Shown piece after piece: positions 51,905-62,087 of a DNA stretch of 64,000 nt. The position numbers and the translations under genes are program-made. This DNA is from Enterocloster asparagiformis (GTDB taxonomy: Bacteria > Bacillota > Clostridia > Lachnospirales > Lachnospiraceae): NCBI GenBank assembly GCA_018380885.1, contig JAGZSY010000013.1:1-64000 (forward strand). The letters are read 5' to 3'. The notes under the pieces are model-generated. The model was not told where the DNA came from. It was given only the letters and a program-made list of their open reading frames with translations, and searched no databases. Positions within the stretch are counted from its first letter, which is position 1. Each line of letters begins with the position of its first letter.

Positions 51905-52858
51905 TTACACGCAGCTGCACGCGACGAAATGGTTCGGCTCGATTTCCCGAAGCTGGGGATTGCCGTTTTTACAGCACTCCTGCGCGTAGTCGCAGCGCTT
52001 CCGGAACCGGCACTCATCCGGCAGATTGACCGGAGATGTGATCTCGCCCTTAATCAGCTGGCGTTTCGGCTTATCCTTGCCCACGATGGGCAGCGGGATA
52101 GCCGACAGCAGAGCCTTGGTGTATGGGTGGATCGGATTCTTAAACAGGATATCGGACGGGGCCTTTTCAACCATCTGCCCCAGATACATAACTGCAATGT
52201 CATCCGAGAAATACTTCACAACCGACAGGTCATGGGTGATGAAAATGTAAGTCAGCCCCAGATCCTGCTGCAGCTGCCGGAGCAGGTTTAAAATCTGCGC
52301 CTGAATCGAAACATCCAGCGCGGAAACCGGCTCGTCGCACACGATCAGCTTTGGCTCCACAGCCAGTGCCCGGGCGATGCCGATTCTCTGGCGGCGTCCT
52401 CCGTCCAGCTCGTGGGGATACACGTTGATATAGCGCTCCGCCAGTCCAACGGTCTCCATCAGCTTCAGGGTACGCTTTTCCACATCGCTCTTGGTCTTTA
52501 ACAGCTTGTGCTCAATGATCGGCTCGCTGATCAGCTGGGACACGGTCTGTCTGGGGTCCAGGGACGAGAAGGGGTCCTGGAACACCATCTGCATCTCCTG
52601 GCGCAGGCTGCGCATCTGCTTGCGGCTGTAGCCAGTAATGTCCTTGCCGTCAAAAATAATTTTTCCCGACGTGGGCTCCAGCAGCTTTAATATGGTACGA
52701 CCTGTAGTGGATTTTCCGCAGCCGGACTCGCCCACGATGCCAAGGGTCCTGCCCTCTTCGACTTTAAAGCTCACCCCGTCCACGGCGTGCAGCATACCGC
52801 CTGGGGTGCTGAAATATTTTGTCAGATTGTCGACTTCCAAAATTGTCTTATTTGCCAT
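51905..52858 (-). CDS. Dipeptide/oligopeptide ABC ATPase (DppF/OppF)
   Basis: A 317-residue ATPase with Walker [10 protein letters not shown] near 44, Walker B LIVCDEP near 174, and the C-terminal oligopeptide-type cysteine cluster ([14 protein letters not shown]). The signature is unusual: [15 protein letters not shown], where most have LSGGQ; the Asp and Arg replacements are worth noting. It overlaps the DppD-type gene by 11 bases, with AGGAGG seven bases before the ATG. Confidence 0.92.
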   Translation of the reverse strand: MANKTILEVDNLTKYFSTPGGMLHAVDGVSFKVEEGRTLGIVGESGCGKSTTGRTILKLLEPTSGKIIFDGKDITGYSRKQMRSLRQEMQMVFQDPFSSLDPRQTVSQLISEPIIEHKLLKTKSDVEKRTLKLMETVGLAERYINVYPHELDGGRRQRIGIARALAVEPKLIVCDEPVSALDVSIQAQILNLLRQLQQDLGLTYIFITHDLSVVKYFSDDIAVMYLGQMVEKAPSDILFKNPIHPYTKALLSAIPLPIVGKDKPKRQLIKGEITSPVNLPDECRFRKRCDYAQECCKNGNPQLREIEPNHFVACSCV

Positions 52859-53858
52859 CCCTGTTCCTCCTCAAGCTAAAATCAGGCTTTTCGTAAGCAT
52901 GACAGGCCACAAAGTGCGAATCGCTGCCTTTGACTGCCTGCAGCTCAGGAACCTTCTGAGAACAGCATTCCGCTGCGTACGGACACCTTGGTGCAAAGGA
53001 GCAGCCCGGCGGCAGGTCGGACGGGTCCGGCATAAGTCCCTGGATCGGCTCCAGCATCTCGCCCCGCTCTTTTAAGTTGGGCAGGGAATCGAACAGCCCC
53101 TCAGTGTAGGGATGCTGCATATGGTTAAACACGTCGTCCGCAGTTCCTCTTTCCACGATCCGGCCCGCGTACACAACGGCCACGTCGTCGCAGACCTCCG
53201 CCACAACGCCCAGGTCATGGGTGATCAGCAGCATGGACATCTCCCGCTCCTGGATCAGCTGCTTCATCAGCTCCAGCACCTGCGCCTGAATGGTAACATC
53301 CAGCGCGGTGGTCGGCTCGTCGGCAATCAGGAGCTTGGGGTTGCAGGCCAGCGCGATGGCGATTACCACCCGCTGCTTCATGCCGCCTGAGAACTGGTGC
53401 GGGTAATCATACGCCCGGGACTCGGAGATGCCCACCAGCTTCAGCATATCCTTCGCCTTCTCAAACGCGTCCTTCTTGGACAGGTTCTGATGGAGCTCAA
53501 TACTCTCGCTGATCTGCTCTCCCACGGTCATAACCGGGTTCAAAGCCGTCATGGGATCCTGGAAAATCATCGCCACGTCGTTGCCGCGCATATGCTCCAG
53601 CTGACTCGCCGCCATCTCCAGAACATTTTCGCCGTCCAGGTAAATCTCGCCGCTCTTGATCACCCCCGGAGGGTTGGGCACCAGATTCAGGATGGACAGG
53701 GCCGTGGTGGTCTTGCCCGCGCCCGTCTCGCCCACAAGGCCAAGGGTGCGCTTTTTCTCGATCTCAATATCGATTCCGTTGACCGCGTGGACGTCTGCAT
53801 CCTCCGTCTCATAGTGGACAACCAGATCTTTTATTTTCAGTACCAAATCTTCTGCCAT
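52848..53858 (-). CDS. Dipeptide/oligopeptide ABC ATPase (DppD/OppD)
   Basis: A 336-residue ATPase, partner of the downstream one. Walker A is GETGAGKTT, the signature FSGGMKQRV and Walker B LLIADEP. The C-terminal part has the family's [14 protein letters not shown] cysteine motif. Start at 53858 with GAGGTG six bases upstream. Confidence 0.94.
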   Translation of the reverse strand: MAEDLVLKIKDLVVHYETEDADVHAVNGIDIEIEKKRTLGLVGETGAGKTTTALSILNLVPNPPGVIKSGEIYLDGENVLEMAASQLEHMRGNDVAMIFQDPMTALNPVMTVGEQISESIELHQNLSKKDAFEKAKDMLKLVGISESRAYDYPHQFSGGMKQRVVIAIALACNPKLLIADEPTTALDVTIQAQVLELMKQLIQEREMSMLLITHDLGVVAEVCDDVAVVYAGRIVERGTADDVFNHMQHPYTEGLFDSLPNLKERGEMLEPIQGLMPDPSDLPPGCSFAPRCPYAAECCSQKVPELQAVKGSDSHFVACHAYEKPDFSLRRNRDGK

Positions 53859-53872
53859 AGGTCTCACCTCTC

Positions 53873-54757
53873 CTATTTCTTCATCTTCGGATCAAGCGCG
53901 TCGCGCAGACCGTCACCGAGCAAATTCAGGGCCAGCACAGTCAGCATAATCGCAAATCCAGGGATAATGCACATGTAGCTGGCATCTCTGATATGGCTGC
54001 GCCCTGCGGACAGCAGAGCTCCCCACTCCGGAGCGGGAGCCGGAACACCGATTCCCAGAAAGCTCAGGGATGAAGCGGAAATGATGGTCGTACCGATCTG
54101 CAGCGTAATCTGTACAATGATCGGGGAAAGACAGTTGGGAAGAATATGCTTTAAAATAATCTTCCAGGTGGGAAGTCCCATCGCGTAGGAGGATTCCACA
54201 TATTCCTGATCACGGATCGTCATGACCGCGGCGCGGACGATTCGCGCAAAGCTGCTGGCGCAGGAGAATGCCAGCGCGATCATCAGGTTCACCGTGCTGG
54301 TCCCCAGCAGGGACACGATCACCACAGCCGTCATAATGTTCGGGATAGAGTAGAAGATATCGACGCCTCTCATGATGAGGGAGTCCGTCAGCCCCCCGTA
54401 GAAGCCGGCCAGGGAGCCCAGCAGGGTGCCCACAACCAGCCCCAGAAGCACAGAGCCCACGCCGATCATCAGGGAGTAGCGCGCACCGTATATCACGCGC
54501 GCGAACAGGTCCCGTCCAAATTCATCCGTACCGAACCAGTGGGCCAGGCCGGGCGCCATCAGACGCTCGGACATGTTCTGGCCGATCACGTCCGTCTCAT
54601 AATTAAAGATCAGCGGGCTTATAACCGCCGCGGTAACCAGTGCGATCAGGAAGATCATGCCGATGACCGATCCCCGGTTCCGGATCAGATGTCTCCACGC
54701 TTCCTGAAACATGGTACGGCTTTTAATTTTTTTCTTTACTGCCACAGTCTCCGACAT
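53873..54757 (-). CDS. Dipeptide ABC permease DppC type
   Basis: A 294-residue membrane permease with an N-terminal OppC-type segment ([20 protein letters not shown]) and the permease domain with about five further helices. The EAA-like loop is [20 protein letters not shown]. Start at 54757 follows AAGGGGTG; it begins four bases after the DppB-type stop. Confidence 0.93.
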   Translation of the reverse strand: MSETVAVKKKIKSRTMFQEAWRHLIRNRGSVIGMIFLIALVTAAVISPLIFNYETDVIGQNMSERLMAPGLAHWFGTDEFGRDLFARVIYGARYSLMIGVGSVLLGLVVGTLLGSLAGFYGGLTDSLIMRGVDIFYSIPNIMTAVVIVSLLGTSTVNLMIALAFSCASSFARIVRAAVMTIRDQEYVESSYAMGLPTWKIILKHILPNCLSPIIVQITLQIGTTIISASSLSFLGIGVPAPAPEWGALLSAGRSHIRDASYMCIIPGFAIMLTVLALNLLGDGLRDALDPKMKK

Positions 54758-54761
54758 CGAA

Positions 54762-55697
54762 TCACCCCTTCTTACTGTATTGTGCCTTGATACGCGGATC
54801 AAAGAACGCATAGATCAGATCCACGCCCAGGTTAATGATGCACATCAGGATCGAACACATGATAATAGCCCCCGTTACCATAGGCGTATCCCGCTTGGAA
54901 ATGGAGTCATAGACCAGGCGGCCGATGCCGGGCCATGAGAACACGGTCTCGGCCAGCACGGAGCCGGTGATCACCAGGGACATCTGCAGTCCAATCGCCG
55001 TGATAATGGGAATCAGCGCGTTTTTCAGCCCATGGGTGTAGATAACCCGCTTTTCGGGACAGCCCTTGGCCCGCGCCGTGGTCATGTAGTCCTGTCGAAG
55101 CACATCCAGCATGGAGGACCTGGTGGTACGGGTGATCAGCGCGGCCAGGCCGAAGCCCACGGTTACAGCCGGCAGAATGATGCTGGAGAATCCTGATTTG
55201 CCGCCCGAGGGCAGCAGCCCCAGCTTCAAGGCAAATATGATAATCAGCATCAGGCCCAGCCAGAAGTTGGGCATCGACGTGCCGAACAAGGCGAAAATCA
55301 TTCCCGCCGTATCCTTCCACGTGTTCTGGTGGATTGCCGTATAAATTCCCAGAGGAAGGGATACCACCACGGCGATCAGAACTGCGGCGCCTCCCAGCGC
55401 CAGGGTGTTCGGAAGTTTCTCCATAAAGGTCTTAAAAACATCCTTCTTCGTGACATAGGATTTCCCCATATCTCCTGTCAGCATCCCCTTCATATAGTTG
55501 GCATACCGCACCGGGAACGGGTCATTCAGGCCAAGCTCCTCGCGAATCTGCTCGATCTGCTCCGGCTTCGCGTTATCGCCGGCCAGCATCAGGGCCGGAT
55601 CGCCCCCCGTCAGACTCATAGCCCAGTAAATCAGGAAAGAGGTCACCAGAATTACCGGAATCAGCATTATCAACCGCTTAAAGATGTATTTAATCAT
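54762..55697 (-). CDS. Dipeptide ABC permease DppB type
   Basis: A 311-residue membrane permease with the DppB/OppB start MIKYIFKRLIMLIPVILVTS, six helices and the docking loop DYMTTARAKGCPEKRVIYTH. Together with DppC it forms the channel. Confidence 0.94.
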   Translation of the reverse strand: MIKYIFKRLIMLIPVILVTSFLIYWAMSLTGGDPALMLAGDNAKPEQIEQIREELGLNDPFPVRYANYMKGMLTGDMGKSYVTKKDVFKTFMEKLPNTLALGGAAVLIAVVVSLPLGIYTAIHQNTWKDTAGMIFALFGTSMPNFWLGLMLIIIFALKLGLLPSGGKSGFSSIILPAVTVGFGLAALITRTTRSSMLDVLRQDYMTTARAKGCPEKRVIYTHGLKNALIPIITAIGLQMSLVITGSVLAETVFSWPGIGRLVYDSISKRDTPMVTGAIIMCSILMCIINLGVDLIYAFFDPRIKAQYSKKG

Positions 55698-55739
55698 TCA
55701 TTGCACACTCCTTTTCCTTTGGTGTGTCCCCCCAAGAAA

Positions 55740-55764
55740 CTTGCGGGTCATAAGGACCCGCAAG
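55740..55764 (-). terminator. Hairpin between binding protein and permeases
   Basis: CTTGCGGGTC and GACCCGCAAG form a perfect 10-bp stem, followed by TTTCTT on the minus strand. Likely a partial terminator or an mRNA end protector, giving more binding protein than permease. Confidence 0.75.
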
Positions 55765-55782
55765 CAGCTTAGACTATCTCAT

Positions 55783-57399
55783 TTACTCTGCAATATAAGC
55801 ATGGCGCCAGTCGTGGTTTCCGCCTCCGAAGAGGTACTGGCCCTGTAAGTTCTTGTTGTACGCGATTACCAGGTTTGCGATGTAAAGCGGAACCTGCGGG
55901 CACGCGTCAACCAGATACTCCTGGAGCTCCTGAGAGGCCGCAAGACGCTTATCCTGATCCTTCTCAGTGGCGACAGTGTCAACCAGTCCGTCCACCTTGG
56001 CGTCGGAATAGTGATGGTAGTTGGAACCGGAACCGGTGTAGAACAGGTCGCGGTATACGAAGTCAACCTTGGAGTCCTCGTTCCATCTCCACAGGAACAG
56101 CTCCTGGCTGCCGTCCACGCAGGCGGATTTCAGGGTTGCGGTTTCCATGGGCTCAAGGGTCGCGTTAACGCCGATCGCAGCCAGGTTGGCCTGGATAACA
56201 GTTGCGATCTGCTCGTAGGGAGCGCCGGAGGCATAGCTCAGAGTGGTCTCAATTCCTCCGTCGGGATATCCGGCTTCCGCCATCAGGGATTTCGCGCGGT
56301 CCACATCGTAGTTGAAGCCCTCCATGTCGTCGTAGAAGCCCCACAGTCCACGGTTCAGGATGGTCTTCTGGGGAGTTCCCTTTCCGTAAACGGCTGCTTC
56401 CAGAACAGCGTCGCGGTCGATGGAGCAGGCAACGGCCTGTCTCAGCTTCTGGTTATCCCACGGTGCCTTCTCAACGTTGAATGCGAAGTAGAATAAACGT
56501 GTTCCGGGCTGCTCGTAAACGGTAATGTTCTTATCCTCTTCCAGGTACTGCAGTTCGTTGATGGGCGGATTGACGCAGACATCAATCTCGTTGGACTGAA
56601 GCGCGATCACGCGGGAGGATGCCTCTATGTAAGGACGGAACTCCAATGCGTCCGAGATGCCGGGCGCCAGGTTATCGCCCGCCGGGATATCATTGCCCCA
56701 GTAATCCGGTACCTTCACCAGCCTGCAGTACTCGCCCTCTACCCACTCGTCAAACTTGTAGGGGCCTGTGCCGATGTAATAAGGATTTTCCACGCCGTCG
56801 TCATATGCCTTCTTGGACAGGATGGAGAGCGGCACGGAGGCCAGGGACTGAACGAACTCGTTGTTGTAGCTCTCAATCTCAATCTCGATGGTGTGGTCGT
56901 CCACAACCGTACACTGCACATAGCCGGCCAGGTTGGAGGCCACCATGTTGGTCATCGCCATATCCAGGGTGAACTTCACGTCGTCCGCGGTCATAGGCGT
57001 CTTGTTGCCGTCGTTAAAATACACATCGTCGCGCAGGTGCATCACAATGTGGGTGTCGTCCTTGAACTCCCAGTCCGTTGCCAGGCACGGAATGAAGCGC
57101 TCTTCCCCGTCAGCGCCGTTGGTGAAGAATACCAGGGTCTGATGGGTGTTTTTCAGGACAATGTTGTTGATCTGGTCCTGCTGCTGCTGAAGATCCAGAT
57201 TGTTGATATCTGCATCCGTGCCGATCACCAGCGTTTCCTTGTGAGCGGGAACCGCGGGTCCGCTTCCGGCTTCCGCCGACTCACCGGCCTGAGTGGCGGG
57301 AGCCGCGCTGCCGCCGCCGCTGTCCTTGCTACCGCCGCAGGCGGCTAAAGAGCCTGCCAGCATAGCTACACTGAGTAACAATGCGATCTTTTTTTTCAT
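55783..57399 (-). CDS. Dipeptide/oligopeptide-binding lipoprotein (family 5)
   Basis: A 538-residue extracellular binding protein. The lipobox is SLAACGGS (Cys21), followed by a Gly/Ser/Ala linker and the SBP_bac_5 fold (DVYFNDGNKTPMTADDVKFT, DRDAVLEAAVYGKGTP). The ATG at 57399 has GGAGG nine bases upstream. It heads the operon with permeases and ATPases. Peptides, nickel or glycosides are all possible ligands in this family. Confidence 0.92.
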   Translation of the reverse strand: MKKKIALLLSVAMLAGSLAACGGSKDSGGGSAAPATQAGESAEAGSGPAVPAHKETLVIGTDADINNLDLQQQQDQINNIVLKNTHQTLVFFTNGADGEERFIPCLATDWEFKDDTHIVMHLRDDVYFNDGNKTPMTADDVKFTLDMAMTNMVASNLAGYVQCTVVDDHTIEIEIESYNNEFVQSLASVPLSILSKKAYDDGVENPYYIGTGPYKFDEWVEGEYCRLVKVPDYWGNDIPAGDNLAPGISDALEFRPYIEASSRVIALQSNEIDVCVNPPINELQYLEEDKNITVYEQPGTRLFYFAFNVEKAPWDNQKLRQAVACSIDRDAVLEAAVYGKGTPQKTILNRGLWGFYDDMEGFNYDVDRAKSLMAEAGYPDGGIETTLSYASGAPYEQIATVIQANLAAIGVNATLEPMETATLKSACVDGSQELFLWRWNEDSKVDFVYRDLFYTGSGSNYHHYSDAKVDGLVDTVATEKDQDKRLAASQELQEYLVDACPQVPLYIANLVIAYNKNLQGQYLFGGGNHDWRHAYIAE

Positions 57400-57634
57400 C
57401 AATATTTTCCTCCATATCTTTATTTTCTTCAGCTATAAGTAGCCTCACCCTACAGCTGTAGGATTCCTGATCTTGAATATACCCTTGCCAGCCGCGCCAT
57501 CCGGAGGGTAAAAATAAGTGCAAAAAAAAAGCGCAGCCCATTTATACCCCAAATTCACGATCCGGGACCATAACTTAACGCAGCCGCTCTCATTCTCCTG
57601 GCAATATGCATATTCCGTTGTTGATCATATGAAA

Positions 57635-57705
57635 ATAATACCATCATTTTATCCATTATGCAAGCGGCATTTTACATTTTACCTAAACATTTCTTACATT
57701 TTACA
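57635..57705 (-). promoter_or_regulatory. Sigma-A promoter with upstream direct repeats, dipeptide operon
   Basis: Minus strand TTGCAT (57658-57663), 17-base spacer, TATTAT (57635-57640). Immediately upstream GTAAAATGTAA occurs twice at a 22-base period, two helical turns, a possible operator. The leader of about 225 bases has a nine-T run near 57522-57530 with no matching stem; the rest of the gap shows no gene. Confidence 0.65.
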
Positions 57706-57751
57706 ATTAAACCAGGCTCCCAGGGCCTGCGCCTTCATGCAATATGTCAAA

Positions 57752-57797
57752 TATAAAAATGCCGGATTCCCCATTTACCGGGGATTCCGGCATTTTA
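57752..57797 (-). terminator. Terminator after the hydratase gene
   Basis: AAAATGCCGGAATCCCC pairs with GGGGAATCCGGCATTTT (mismatch-poor, 17 bp) around a seven-base loop, then T-rich sequence. Confidence 0.93.
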
Positions 57798-57810
57798 CAG
57801 ATGGTCCGGC

Positions 57811-60108
57811 CTATGCTTTCTGCCGGTTATAGTTGATCAGGCTTCCGGCCCGGATAATGGCCCGCTCTTCCCGCGTCAGCTCCGTTATGTAAAGGGCGAT
57901 CTCGTCCGCCGTTTCCCCCGACGGGCTGAGCACGTAGGCCTGAATGCGGCTCATATCCCCCTCCAGCGCCTTTTTGACCCAGGGGATAAAGATATAGTCG
58001 CCGGTTTCAAACTTCGGTTCCCCTTCCATCTGAAACGGCAGCATCCCCCAGTTGATCACGTTGGAGCGGTAGCGTTTGGTGGCGTACTCCCGGCAGATAT
58101 TTGCCAGACCGCCCAGCACCCGCTGGCAGCTGGCGGCCTGTTCCCGCGCGGAGCCGTCCCCAGGTCTCACCGCATAGATCACGCTGCCGGTTTCCGTGTC
58201 CCTGCCGTTCGCCTCTGCCAATCCCGGCAGCTTCCGAATCCGCCCGAACACCTCCGCCAGCTCTCTATCCGTCTCTTCCGGATTCCCGCCGGCCCTCCTG
58301 GCCTTTTCGATGGCGTCGACCTGTTTGGCCCTGCCCACATAGGCCGGCTCTCTCCGTGACAGGGTGAACTCCGCCAGTCCCAGGGGATTGGAGCGGAAGG
58401 AGGACGTCTCTCCCGACGGGATCAGCTCGTCTGTGGTGGTCACCGGGTCCATGATCCTGGCGCACACCTTCAGGAGGATATGATCCGTCAAACCGCCCAT
58501 CTCTGGCCAGTCCTTGATGTTGGGGCCGTAGATCAGCCGCTCCTGCTCCTGCGCCTTCCCCCATCCAAAATATACGCGGTTTTGGTACACCGCAGCGTCA
58601 AACTCATGTTCCGGCACATCTCCCCAGCAGTCCAGGCTCTCCGCGGAGGTAAGCGCGCCTCCGTTCGCAGCGGTGGCCGCGATGGAACGCGCGTCCATCA
58701 GGGCCACCGCAGCCATCTGTCCGTTTCCAGGCTTGGAGCCCTCCCGGTTCGGGAAGTTGCGGGTGGTGTGCCGGATGCTGAGCCCGTTGTTGGCCGGCGT
58801 GTCCCCGGCGCCAAAGCAGGGGCCGCAGAACGCGGTGCGGATCACCGCGCCCGCGCCGATCAGCTCCGTAATTGCCCCCTTGGCGATCAGGTCGCCAAGC
58901 ACCGGCTGGGAGGAGGGGTACACGTCCAGCGAAAAATCGCCGCAGCCGCAGTTCTTTCCCCGCAGGGCATGAGCCGCCTCCATGACATTGGTATAATTGC
59001 CGCCCGCGCAGCCGGCGATAATGCCCTGCTGGACATGGAGCTTTCCATCCCACACCTTATCACGCAGCGTGAAATTGGCGCGCCCGTCCGCCACCTTGGC
59101 GGCGCGTTCCTCCACCTGGCGCAGAATGTCGTCCAGATTTTCATTCAGCTCATCGATGGCAAAGACATTGCTGGGGTGGAAGGGAAGGGCGATCATGGGC
59201 TTGATCCCGCTCAAATTCACGCGCACGCAGCCATCGTAGTAAGCGACTGCGCCCGGCTTCAGCTCCCGGTACTCCCCGCCCCGCCCGTGGCGCTCCAGGT
59301 ATCCGCGGGTGTCCCCGTCCGTCCTCCAGACAGAGGTGAGGCAGGTGGTCTCCGTGGTCATCACGTCGATGCCGTTGCGGTAATCCGTGGTCATGCCCGC
59401 CACTCCCGGGCCGACAAACTCCATCACCTTGTTTTTCACATACCCGTTTTGGAACACTGCGCCGATGATCGCCAGCGCAATATCCTGTGGCCCCACATAC
59501 GGCTTGGGGCTGCCTTCCAGGTATACGGCGATCACCTCCGGATACTCGATATCATAGGTGTCGCAAAGCAGCTGCTTTACCAGCTCGCCGCCGCCCTCCC
59601 CGATTCCCAGGGTTCCCAGCGCCCCGTAGCGGGTATGGCTGTCCGACCCCAGAATCATTTTCCCGCAGCCGGCCATCATCTCCCGCATATACTGGTGCAT
59701 AACCGCAATATGGGGCGGCACGAAAATCCCCCCGTATTTTTTGCAGGCGGACAGCCCAAAGAGGTGATCGTCCCCGTTGATGGTTCCCCCCACGGCGCAC
59801 AGGGAGTTGTGGCAGTTTGTGAGCACATAGGGCAGGGGAAACCGCTCCATCCCCGAGGCCCTGGCCGTCTGGATCACCCCCACGAAGGTGATGTCGTGGG
59901 AGGTCATGGAATCAAATTTGAGCTTCAAGTGTTTCATGTCGCCGGATGTGTTGTGAGATTTTAAAATATTGTAAGTAATCGTGGCCTGCCGTGCCCGCCC
60001 CTGATCCGGCTCCGCGCCGGAAAATTGCCCGGCGCGTGAGGCCTCGGATTTTGGGATAATTTGTGTTTCGTTTAGTAGGTAAATGCCTTCTTTATAGAGT
60101 GTTATCAT
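57811..60108 (-). CDS. Aconitase-family hydratase
   Basis: A 765-residue hydratase of the aconitase superfamily, closest in build to the E. coli YbhJ group. Fe-S ligands appear as Cys in [12 protein letters not shown] and the pair in [32 protein letters not shown] is the other active-site block, and [14 protein letters not shown] with YIFIPW lies in the swivel domain. It dehydrates or isomerises a hydroxy-tricarboxylate or similar acid; the substrate is not known. The N-terminal 50 residues extend beyond the conserved start. It follows TRAP transporter genes by 15 bases, so it probably acts on the imported acid. Confidence 0.88.
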   Translation of the reverse strand: MITLYKEGIYLLNETQIIPKSEASRAGQFSGAEPDQGRARQATITYNILKSHNTSGDMKHLKLKFDSMTSHDITFVGVIQTARASGMERFPLPYVLTNCHNSLCAVGGTINGDDHLFGLSACKKYGGIFVPPHIAVMHQYMREMMAGCGKMILGSDSHTRYGALGTLGIGEGGGELVKQLLCDTYDIEYPEVIAVYLEGSPKPYVGPQDIALAIIGAVFQNGYVKNKVMEFVGPGVAGMTTDYRNGIDVMTTETTCLTSVWRTDGDTRGYLERHGRGGEYRELKPGAVAYYDGCVRVNLSGIKPMIALPFHPSNVFAIDELNENLDDILRQVEERAAKVADGRANFTLRDKVWDGKLHVQQGIIAGCAGGNYTNVMEAAHALRGKNCGCGDFSLDVYPSSQPVLGDLIAKGAITELIGAGAVIRTAFCGPCFGAGDTPANNGLSIRHTTRNFPNREGSKPGNGQMAAVALMDARSIAATAANGGALTSAESLDCWGDVPEHEFDAAVYQNRVYFGWGKAQEQERLIYGPNIKDWPEMGGLTDHILLKVCARIMDPVTTTDELIPSGETSSFRSNPLGLAEFTLSRREPAYVGRAKQVDAIEKARRAGGNPEETDRELAEVFGRIRKLPGLAEANGRDTETGSVIYAVRPGDGSAREQAASCQRVLGGLANICREYATKRYRSNVINWGMLPFQMEGEPKFETGDYIFIPWVKKALEGDMSRIQAYVLSPSGETADEIALYITELTREERAIIRAGSLINYNRQKA

Positions 60109-60123
60109 ATTGGTTCCTCCGCA

Positions 60124-62016
60124 TCATTGGTTAAATCTTGCCTTTACTCGTTTCCACAAATACCGGTCTGTTGCCAGCATCAAAACCGCCATTGCGATCC
60201 CAAGCATTGTCAACGGCCTTTGGGGTAAAATCAGGAGAACACCGCCCACAACCCAGACAATGCGCCTGATAATTGTTTCATCTTCGTGCAGATAGCCTTG
60301 CAGGCCGATTGCCATGCACAGAACTCCGGCTATACAGATTGCCACCACCATTGCAATCTGCAGCGGCGAACCGATCATTACAAGTTCCGGCTGAATCGCA
60401 AGGCAGAATGCAATTAAAAATGACGGCAGCGCCATTTTGAACGCGGTCAGACCAATTTTCAGCGCAGATTCTTCCGCAATCGGAGCCGCCGCGAATGCGG
60501 CCAATGCAACCGGAGGTGTTATGGCGGACATTGATCCGAAATAGAGGACAAACAGGTGCGCTGCCAGCGGCGGAACCCCTAATTTGACGATTGCCGGCGC
60601 CGCCAAAATACATAAAATTGCATAGCAGGCAGATGCCGGAAGCCCCATTCCCATAATCAGCGAGCCCAGCATTACCAAAAGCAGCAGAATTGCAAGGTTA
60701 TTGTTGGCCAACGCAATCAAAATATTGGACAGCTTCAGAATCAGCCCGGACGACTGAAGCCCCAGCAAAATGATTCCCGCACAAGAACATGCCATTACAA
60801 CTGTCACCGAGCCTTTGGCCGTTTTGACAAGAACCGACAGCCACTCCCGCTTCAAAATACTCCGCTTTTCCTTCTTAAAAGAAGCCAGCACGATTAAAAG
60901 GATGCAGCAATACAGACAGGCTTTATAAGCCGGATATCGGAAAGCTCCCAGAAAAATTATCAAAATGACAAGCGGAGGAATATACATCCACCCCTGATCC
61001 TTCAAAAGCGCTCTGCCATCCGGAATTTCTTCAGCCGGCAGTCCTCTCAAATTAGATTGTTTTGCTTTCAGATCAACAGAAACATACAGGGCTAAATAGT
61101 AAAGGATTGCCGGTATTGCCGCGGCCTTGCATACCTCCCAGTAGGAAATCCCCAGCGTATCCGCCATGATGAACGCTGCTGCCCCCATAACCGGCGGCAT
61201 GATCAGTCCTCCCGTTGAAGCCACCGATTCAACCGCGCCTGCAAAATCGCGTTTGTAGCCCACACGCCTCATAAGCGGAATTGTAATCGTCCCCGTCCCA
61301 ACCACATTTGCCACTGCGCTTCCGCTGATCGAGCCAAACAGAGCGCTCCCGAAGATCGAAACCTTGGCCGGTCCTCCCCTGAATTTTCCAAAACCTGAAT
61401 TGGCCCAATCGAGGAAAAAGTCGCTTCCCCCCAATGTCTCCAACAATTGTCCGAACATCAGGAAAATAAATACCTGTGTCGTCGATACGCCCAACACGCT
61501 GCTGAATATGCCTTCCGTAGTCATATAGCCCATGGAAATCAGCTTTGAAAGTTTTACGCCCGCGTGCCGCAGCAGCGGAAATGGTATTTTTGCCCCGAAA
61601 TAAGCGTACCCCAAAAATACCAGCCCAATAATCGGCATCGCCCATCCCACGACCCTGACCGTCCCAATCAGGACCAGGCAGATCAAAAGGAACCCCAGAA
61701 CCTTGTCGCTCCCGGTAGGCTGAATCAGACGCATCGGTTCATTCATTTCCAGCCAGTTGAATGTGACGTTTAAGCATGTGACAAATGTCAGCGCTGCCAG
61801 AGCGATCCCCAGTATGTAGGACATCCTTTTCAAAAGTATATGTTCCGGCCGTTTCTTCGGATAGATTAAAAAGGCAAGCGACAAACCGCATGCAAGATGG
61901 ATGCTCCTCTGCTGCATTCCGGGAAACGGCATATAGAATGCGGTAAAAAGCTGGAACACACACATGACCACCGCAATCACTATAATCAGTTTATCTGTGA
62001 TTTTTTGTAGACTCAT
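60124..62016 (-). CDS. TRAP transporter fused permease (DctQ-DctM type)
   Basis: A 630-residue membrane protein with about 16 helices: four DctQ-like at the start (1-150), then the DctM-like channel (GSALFGSISGSAVANVVGTGT, GSLIMGMGLPASACY, FGSMSAITPPVALAAFAAA). Fused permeases pair with TAXI-type binding proteins, and one lies directly upstream. Imports organic acids with sodium or protons. Its C-terminal half closely resembles the permease at 63204-64000. Confidence 0.93.
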   Translation of the reverse strand: MSLQKITDKLIIVIAVVMCVFQLFTAFYMPFPGMQQRSIHLACGLSLAFLIYPKKRPEHILLKRMSYILGIALAALTFVTCLNVTFNWLEMNEPMRLIQPTGSDKVLGFLLICLVLIGTVRVVGWAMPIIGLVFLGYAYFGAKIPFPLLRHAGVKLSKLISMGYMTTEGIFSSVLGVSTTQVFIFLMFGQLLETLGGSDFFLDWANSGFGKFRGGPAKVSIFGSALFGSISGSAVANVVGTGTITIPLMRRVGYKRDFAGAVESVASTGGLIMPPVMGAAAFIMADTLGISYWEVCKAAAIPAILYYLALYVSVDLKAKQSNLRGLPAEEIPDGRALLKDQGWMYIPPLVILIIFLGAFRYPAYKACLYCCILLIVLASFKKEKRSILKREWLSVLVKTAKGSVTVVMACSCAGIILLGLQSSGLILKLSNILIALANNNLAILLLLVMLGSLIMGMGLPASACYAILCILAAPAIVKLGVPPLAAHLFVLYFGSMSAITPPVALAAFAAAPIAEESALKIGLTAFKMALPSFLIAFCLAIQPELVMIGSPLQIAMVVAICIAGVLCMAIGLQGYLHEDETIIRRIVWVVGGVLLILPQRPLTMLGIAMAVLMLATDRYLWKRVKARFNQ

Positions 62017-62087
62017 TTCCTACCCCCTCTTCTATTTAAAATGGCCGCCGCATATTATGCAGCGGCCAAGCCTATGTCCGGCATATG

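Noticed and set aside
57402..57541. Small frame in the dipeptide-operon leader
   Set aside because: No ribosome site, and its composition (Arg/Glu/Lys runs) is not leader-peptide-like; it also overlaps the ribosome site of the binding-protein gene.
58480..59964. 494-codon plus-strand frame
   Set aside because: Antisense shadow of the aconitase-family hydratase, no ribosome site, His/Gly/Arg-rich nonsense composition.
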